NCBI GenBank assembly: GCA_046314415.1
Contig: JBKBWT010000248.1
Location: forward strand, 1-9,226
DNA: 9,226 nucleotides
Source of the DNA: JADJNW01 sp046314415
Lineage (GTDB): Bacteria > Bacteroidota > Bacteroidia > Chitinophagales > Saprospiraceae
Reading direction: 5' to 3'
Translations under genes and position numbers: made by a program
The notes under the pieces: model-generated
The model's input: only the letters and a program-made list of their open reading frames with translations
Databases searched by the model: none
What the model was told of the DNA's origin: nothing
In this document: one piece after another, positions 5,586 to 9,226 of the stretch
Layout of the letters: every line of letters begins with the position of its first letter
Numbering within the stretch: the stretch's first letter is position 1

Positions 5586-5680
5586 TTTATCTTTGCACCT
5601 GTTTTTAATAAATTCGATGCCAATCCACTTGGCATTACGGTGCTGACGGGGTTTTGGCGCTTATGATGCTTACCGAGATT
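5586..5680 (+). promoter_or_regulatory. Promoter-leader module, copy B (helicase 5' UTR)
   Basis: The -7 box TATCTTTGC (5588-5596) fits TAnnTTTG and would start transcription near 5602, giving a roughly 100-nt leader for the helicase. The leader core (5616-5680) is identical over 65 bp to copy A at 3859-3923. It can form the hairpin ATGCCAA-TCCAC-TTGGCAT (5617-5635), and CGGT (5638-5641) can pair with ACCG (5672-5675). CCAA of the first hairpin could instead pair with TTGG at 5653-5656, so two exclusive folds are possible. Long structured leaders are common on cold-induced RNA helicase genes. That makes a temperature- or helicase-responsive element plausible but unproven here. Confidence 0.65.
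5617..5646 (+). CDS. Nine-codon upstream ORF in leader copy B (MPIHLALRC)
   Basis: ATG at 5617 to TGA at 5644-5646 encodes MPIHLALRC, as in copy A. A second short frame from the ATG pair at 5663/5666 (MMLTEIGDDLNSLNEFF) ends at a TGA just past the helicase ATG at 5703. Ribosomes on it would terminate over the helicase start, which could couple translation. In copy A that second frame stops after MMLTEIY. Whether either is translated is unknown. Confidence 0.25.
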   Translation: MPIHLALRC

Positions 5681-5702
5681 GGCGATGATCTAAATTCGCT
5701 AA

Positions 5703-7433
5703 ATGAATTCTTTTGAATCCCTGGGCCTGTCCAGGGGATTGGTTGAGACGATTGAAGCCTTCGGGTTTAAAAATCCCACTCCCATACAGGAACAAGCTAT
5801 TCCGGTGTTGCTCACCGGTGATCGTGATTTTGTGGGCTTAGCCCAAACCGGTACTGGTAAAACGGCTGCTTTTGGCTTGCCGCTGATCGAACTGGTGAAT
5901 GAAAAAATCAAGACAACACAAGCGCTGGTGCTCGCACCGACACGCGAATTGTGTATGCAAATTACAGAAGGATTGACCACTTATTGCAAAGGTTATAAGC
6001 CCTTGCAAATCGTGGCGGTCTATGGCGGCGCGAGCATTAGCGAGCAGATTCGCCAGGTGCGCAAAGGCGCGCAGATAATCGTAGCCACGCCAGGACGCTT
6101 GATTGATCTGGCTTCGCGCGGAGCGGTAGAATTGAGTGTGATCAATTATGTGGTGCTCGACGAAGCCGACGAAATGCTGAACATGGGCTTTAAGGATGAT
6201 TTGGATAAAATCCTGTCGTTCACGCCGGATGAGAAGCAAACCTGGTTGTTTTCTGCCACGATGCCGAAAATGGTACGTGACATTGCAAATAATTACATGT
6301 ATAATCCGCACGAAATCACCGTGGGTGAGAAAAATGCGGGGAATGCGAATATCGAACACCAGTACGCGATTGTGCGCGACAAGGACAAGTACGCGGCGCT
6401 GAAGCGTTTACTGGATTTTCACTCGGATATTTTTGGATTGGTTTTCTGTCGGACCAAAATGGATACGCAGGAAGTGGCGGATCAATTGATGCGCGATGGC
6501 TACAATGCGGATGCATTGCACGGCGACATGACGCAGCCGATGCGCGACCGGGTGATGAATAAATTCCGCAATCGGGAACTAAATGTTTTGGTGGCAACGG
6601 ATGTAGCAGCGCGGGGTATTGATGTAAATAACATTACACACGTATTACATTTGAACCTGCCGGATGATATCGAATATTACACACACCGCAGCGGTCGTAC
6701 GGCTCGTGCCGGAAAACAAGGGATTTCGATTGCACTAATCAGCTCCAGAGATGTAAAGAAAATCTCGATGATCGAGCGTATGGCAAAGGTGAAATTCGAG
6801 CAAATCAAAGTGCCGAATGGACCAGAAATTTGCCAGAAGCAGCTGATGCGCATTGTAGATAAGGTGCACGACGTGGAAGTGAATGATTTTGAGCTAGATA
6901 CGTTCATGCCGAAGGTGTATCATGCGCTGAAAGACTTGACCAAGGAGGAGATTATCAAGCGTTTTGCAGCGATTGAATTTAATCGTTTCCTAGAATATTA
7001 CAGAAATGCACCAGATTTAAATCCCACCGAACGCGGCAGCAGCAAGCGCGGCGAACGCGAACGAGAGGGTGCAGGCGTGCGAGGAGCCAGCAACGGCGCA
7101 GGCTTTGAGCGTATGTTCATCAACCTGGGTAAAATGGACGGGCTCGACAAAGGCAGAATGCTCGGCGCGATTTGTGAAATTGCGGATGTGAGTAAAAAGG
7201 CGGTTGGTCGAATTGATATCTTGAATTCGTACTCCTTCTTTGAACTCGACAAATCCTTTGCGCAACAGGCAGTTAAACGTGCAGCCGATTTTGAATATAA
7301 AGGTCGGGTGGTACGGATTGATGTCGCCGGAGATCGACCAGAGAAAGCACCTGCCGCGAAACCGCACCGTAAAGGCAAAGGAGGCGATAAGCCAGCGCCG
7401 AAAGGTCGGAAGAAGCGCGGGGAATTGGTGTAA
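5703..7433 (+). CDS. DEAD-box ATP-dependent RNA helicase with DbpA-type RNA-binding domain
   Basis: This 576-residue cytoplasmic RNA helicase has all core motifs: Q-motif region with F4 and NPTPIQ at 24-29, motif I AQTGTGKT 47-54, Ia APTREL 78-83, Ib TPGR 129-132, II DEAD 153-156, III SAT 184-186, IV LVFCRTK 246-252, Va ATDVAARGID 298-307 and VI HRSGRTAR 328-335. After a charged linker (about 440-468) comes a DbpA-like RNA-recognition fold (about 469-542; FERMFINLGKMDGLDKGRM onward). A Lys/Arg/Pro-rich tail follows (545-576). The RNA-binding fold is the one that in DbpA directs the enzyme to 23S rRNA, so a role in large-subunit assembly or cold-induced RNA unwinding is likely. The start at 5703 is supported by the Q-motif spacing and an in-frame TAA at 5691-5693. 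It is preceded by the structured leader and followed by an rRNA methyltransferase gene in the same direction. DeaD/CsdA-type naming is possible, so I give no symbol. Confidence 0.95.
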   Translation: MNSFESLGLSRGLVETIEAFGFKNPTPIQEQAIPVLLTGDRDFVGLAQTGTGKTAAFGLPLIELVNEKIKTTQALVLAPTRELCMQITEGLTTYCKGYKPLQIVAVYGGASISEQIRQVRKGAQIIVATPGRLIDLASRGAVELSVINYVVLDEADEMLNMGFKDDLDKILSFTPDEKQTWLFSATMPKMVRDIANNYMYNPHEITVGEKNAGNANIEHQYAIVRDKDKYAALKRLLDFHSDIFGLVFCRTKMDTQEVADQLMRDGYNADALHGDMTQPMRDRVMNKFRNRELNVLVATDVAARGIDVNNITHVLHLNLPDDIEYYTHRSGRTARAGKQGISIALISSRDVKKISMIERMAKVKFEQIKVPNGPEICQKQLMRIVDKVHDVEVNDFELDTFMPKVYHALKDLTKEEIIKRFAAIEFNRFLEYYRNAPDLNPTERGSSKRGEREREGAGVRGASNGAGFERMFINLGKMDGLDKGRMLGAICEIADVSKKAVGRIDILNSYSFFELDKSFAQQAVKRAADFEYKGRVVRIDVAGDRPEKAPAAKPHRKGKGGDKPAPKGRKKRGELV

Positions 7434-7439
7434 TTTGCT

Positions 7440-7525
7440 CGCAGATGGACACAGATGACCTTGCAGATTTTCGCGGATAGGACTCATCTGTGTTCATCTG
7501 CGCAAACATTTGCGTACATCTGCGA
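7440..7525. repeat. CAGATG-rich intergenic repeat forming a long hairpin
   Basis: CGCAGATGGACACAGATGA (7440-7458) is the reverse complement of 7484-7502 except for one position, which would be a G-U pair in RNA, with a 25-base spacer. A further CATCTGCG half-site lies at about 7516-7523. Blocks of this type (tandem CACAGATG/CAGATTTTCG) are familiar to me as dispersed intergenic repeats in many bacterial genomes. Here it fills most of the helicase-tlyA gap and could act as a transcript end or RNA-stabilising stem between the two genes. No T-run follows. Confidence 0.7.
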
Positions 7526-7541
7526 GAAATCTTTCCTACTC

Positions 7542-8282
7542 ATGTCTTCCCGCATCGATATTTGGTTGGTACAAAACAGCTTTTTTGAATCCCGCGAAAA
7601 GGCGCGTCTGGCATTGGAGCAGGGCGTGGTGGAGGTGAATGGAAAAATTATTACCAAAGCGGCATATAATATTACTGGTTCCGATCATGTTATAATCAAA
7701 GCGCAACCCTTGCGCTACGTAAGTCGCGGCGGACTCAAGCTGGAAAAAGCGATCCAAACCTTTCACATTGACTTTACCAATAAAGTTGTTTTAGACATCG
7801 GCGCTTCGACGGGCGGCTTCACCGATTGTGCCTTGCAGCATGGTGCAGCGAAGGTGTTTGCCGTGGATGTGGGATCGAATCAATTGCATGCTTCTTTACA
7901 ACATCATCCCAAAGTAACTTGGTGGGAAAATTTGAATATTAAAGATCTAACTCCAGAAATGCTCGGTGAAGCAGTGGATATTATAACCATTGACGTTTCA
8001 TTTACTAGTTTGCGCCCTATTTTTCCTTTTTTATTACAATTTTTAAAGCCAGATGGGATTATTATTACATTAATCAAGCCACAATTTGAATTAGAAGAAA
8101 AAATCCGCTTTAAAAAAGGCATTGTAAAGGACGAACAAATCCGACAGGAAGTATTAAAAAAAGTAACACAAGCTGCTGAAGAACAGGACTTTACAATACA
8201 AAAATACATACCCACCGACGCTGATGGTCAGCAGAAAAACGTAGAATATCTGGCTTTTTTTAATACTAAAAAATTACATTGA
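7542..8282 (+). CDS. tlyA: TlyA-family rRNA 2'-O-methyltransferase (S4 + FtsJ domains)
   Basis: This 246-residue enzyme is probably a SAM-dependent RNA ribose methyltransferase; characterised TlyA proteins methylate cytidines in 16S and/or 23S rRNA. An N-terminal S4 RNA-binding domain (about 3-60; SREKARLALEQGVVEVNG) leads into RYVSRGGLKLEKA. The Rossmann/FtsJ domain has the SAM loop DIGASTGGFTD (85-95) and D109. The K-D-K-E catalytic set is present as K66, D151 (TIDVSF), K179 (LIKPQFE) and E235 (NVEYLAFF). The KKGIVKDE segment is also family-typical. I choose the ATG at 7542 because the frame upstream to 7455 reads through the CAGATG repeat and lies outside the S4 domain. Some family members were named hemolysins, but the motifs favour methyltransferase. 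It lies about 110 bases after the helicase and overlaps the convergent exchanger gene by 9 bp. Confidence 0.93.
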   Translation: MSSRIDIWLVQNSFFESREKARLALEQGVVEVNGKIITKAAYNITGSDHVIIKAQPLRYVSRGGLKLEKAIQTFHIDFTNKVVLDIGASTGGFTDCALQHGAAKVFAVDVGSNQLHASLQHHPKVTWWENLNIKDLTPEMLGEAVDIITIDVSFTSLRPIFPFLLQFLKPDGIIITLIKPQFELEEKIRFKKGIVKDEQIRQEVLKKVTQAAEEQDFTIQKYIPTDADGQQKNVEYLAFFNTKKLH

Positions 8283-9226
8283 CTTGGTTTTGCGCTGGGG
8301 ACGCATCGCTCGCACCGTCACCACTATCAGCGTCAAAATGGTCAACGGAATCACAAACCATACCATTGCCGTATCAAATGCCTGTAAAGCAGCATGTTTT
8401 GTAGAAGATAAAATCAAATATGTGGTATAAGCAATGTAATAACCGAGAAAAACCGCGCCTTCCCAGCGGGCAATGACATTGCCGGTGAAAAACATCGGTA
8501 AACAAGCAATTGCCACTGCAATCATCACCGGAATATCAAATTGAATAGCCGCCTGGGAGACAGGCAGCCCATTGGGTGCCACTATTGCAGACAAACCTAA
8601 AACCGCTAGTATATTGAAAATATTACTCCCCACTACATTGCCCACTGCAATATCGCGCTCGCCCCGTATGCTGGCAATAATAGAAGTAGCTACCTCGGGC
8701 AAGGACGTACCGGCAGCAACAATGGTCAAGCCGATGATTAAATCACTCACTCCCAGGCTTTTAGCAATGGTTGTAGCACTATCTACCAGCCAGCGCGAAC
8801 CCAATACCAGCAACGCTAAACCACCGATGACCATCGCCAAATTAATAATCCATTGCATCGGAGTGAAGCGTTTTGCATCAACACCATATTCCTGATCGTA
8901 TTCTTGTTTCACCATTTTGTTCTTTTCTTTCTGGCTTTGCCGAATCAGAAAAATGGTGTAAGCAATGATGCCTGCAAATAAAAATATGCCCTCCAACTGA
9001 CTAATACTGCCATTCCACGCCAATGCCAGTACCAGCAAGGATGCAATAATCATCAATGGGACATCAATTCTGATCAACTGCTGATTTACCACCAGGGGGA
9101 CAATCAATGCGGAAAGCCCCAGAATAAAGAGCACATTGAATATATTACTACCCACCACGTTGCCCATCGCAATGTCCACATTGCCATTCAAACAAGACAT
9201 GACACTCACCGCCATTTCCGGCGAAC
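8274..9226 (-). CDS. CaCA-superfamily Na+/Ca2+ exchanger (YrbG-like), 5' partial
   Basis: This is an inner membrane cation/Ca2+ antiporter. Two alpha-repeats are visible. Counting from the Met at 9213-9215, the first has PEMAVSV just upstream and GNVVGSNIFN at 18-27; the second has GTSLPE at 169-174 and GNVVGSNIFN at 192-201. The acidic residues in the two PE motifs and the Asn residues of the GNVVGSNIFN blocks are the known ion-binding positions of the family. About nine hydrophobic segments surround a charged cytoplasmic loop (about 92-118), matching YrbG-like proteins. The frame is still open at the right edge, reading S-P-E before that Met, so the true start lies outside and roughly 50 residues are missing. 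Its stop codon overlaps the 3' end of the convergent methyltransferase gene. Confidence 0.93.
   Translation of the reverse strand, partial: SPEMAVSVMSCLNGNVDIAMGNVVGSNIFNVLFILGLSALIVPLVVNQQLIRIDVPLMIIASLLVLALAWNGSISQLEGIFLFAGIIAYTIFLIRQSQKEKNKMVKQEYDQEYGVDAKRFTPMQWIINLAMVIGGLALLVLGSRWLVDSATTIAKSLGVSDLIIGLTIVAAGTSLPEVATSIIASIRGERDIAVGNVVGSNIFNILAVLGLSAIVAPNGLPVSQAAIQFDIPVMIAVAIACLPMFFTGNVIARWEGAVFLGYYIAYTTYLILSSTKHAALQAFDTAMVWFVIPLTILTLIVVTVRAMRPQRKTKSM

Noticed and set aside
3827..5680. Leader copies as attachment sites of an integrating element
   Set aside because: Direct repeats flank the cassette, but there is no integrase or tRNA gene, and copy B is better explained as the helicase promoter and 5' UTR. 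Kept only as an alternative.
5838..6359. Long antisense ORF inside the helicase (also 7017-7487 and 6998-7378 minus)
   Set aside because: Shadow frames of a strongly supported GC-rich coding region; no motifs or sensible composition.
7455..7541. N-terminal extension of the TlyA-family protein from an ATG at 7455
   Set aside because: The extension encodes the CAGATG repeat; the S4 domain begins immediately after the ATG at 7542, where the family starts.

Overview
The window looks like a chromosomal piece of a member of the Bacteroidota, possibly from the Saprospiraceae side of the phylum. The signs are a SusC/TonB-receptor-like outer membrane protein, A/T-rich sequence instead of Shine-Dalgarno sites before the starts, promoter-like TAnnTTTG boxes, and a DEAD-box helicase with a DbpA-type RNA-binding tail. 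Phylum is well supported; anything finer is a guess.

Layout. Positions 1-2114 (+) hold the 3' part of a TonB-dependent-receptor-like beta-barrel protein. A 234-bp internally deleted IS5-family element (2114-2347) sits exactly in its stop codon, flanked by a TA duplication, and keeps the last 62 codons of a dead transposase. After a short unexplained GC-rich patch and a perfect 15-bp hairpin comes a two-lobed aspartic protease on the minus strand (2536-3465). A 654-bp gene-free stretch (3466-4119) follows. It carries a hairpin, one copy of a promoter-leader module (copy A, 3827-3923) and a 12-bp tandem repeat. Next is a small AT-rich plus-strand cassette: a 66-77 aa helix-turn-helix protein, a four-unit 10-bp repeat array, a lipoprotein with a four-cysteine hydrophobic C-terminal segment (4536-5195), a two-helix membrane protein (5208-5468) and an intrinsic terminator. 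Copy B of the leader (5586-5680) then precedes the DEAD-box RNA helicase (5703-7433). A repeat-derived hairpin separates the helicase from a TlyA-family rRNA methyltransferase (7542-8282). That gene converges, with a 9-bp overlap, on a minus-strand CaCA-type Na+/Ca2+ exchanger that runs off the right edge.

How they may work together. The helicase and TlyA-like enzyme both act on rRNA or ribosomes and lie in the same direction. The most unusual structure is the leader module. The same promoter box, hairpin and nine-codon upstream ORF, with 65 bp identical, stand before both the helicase and the HTH/lipoprotein/membrane-protein cassette. The flanks have diverged while the transcribed core has not. 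This suggests either a regulatory RNA under constraint that controls both units or a recent exchange between copies. The lipoprotein and small membrane protein have no function I can recognise and are the best candidates for an undescribed pair.
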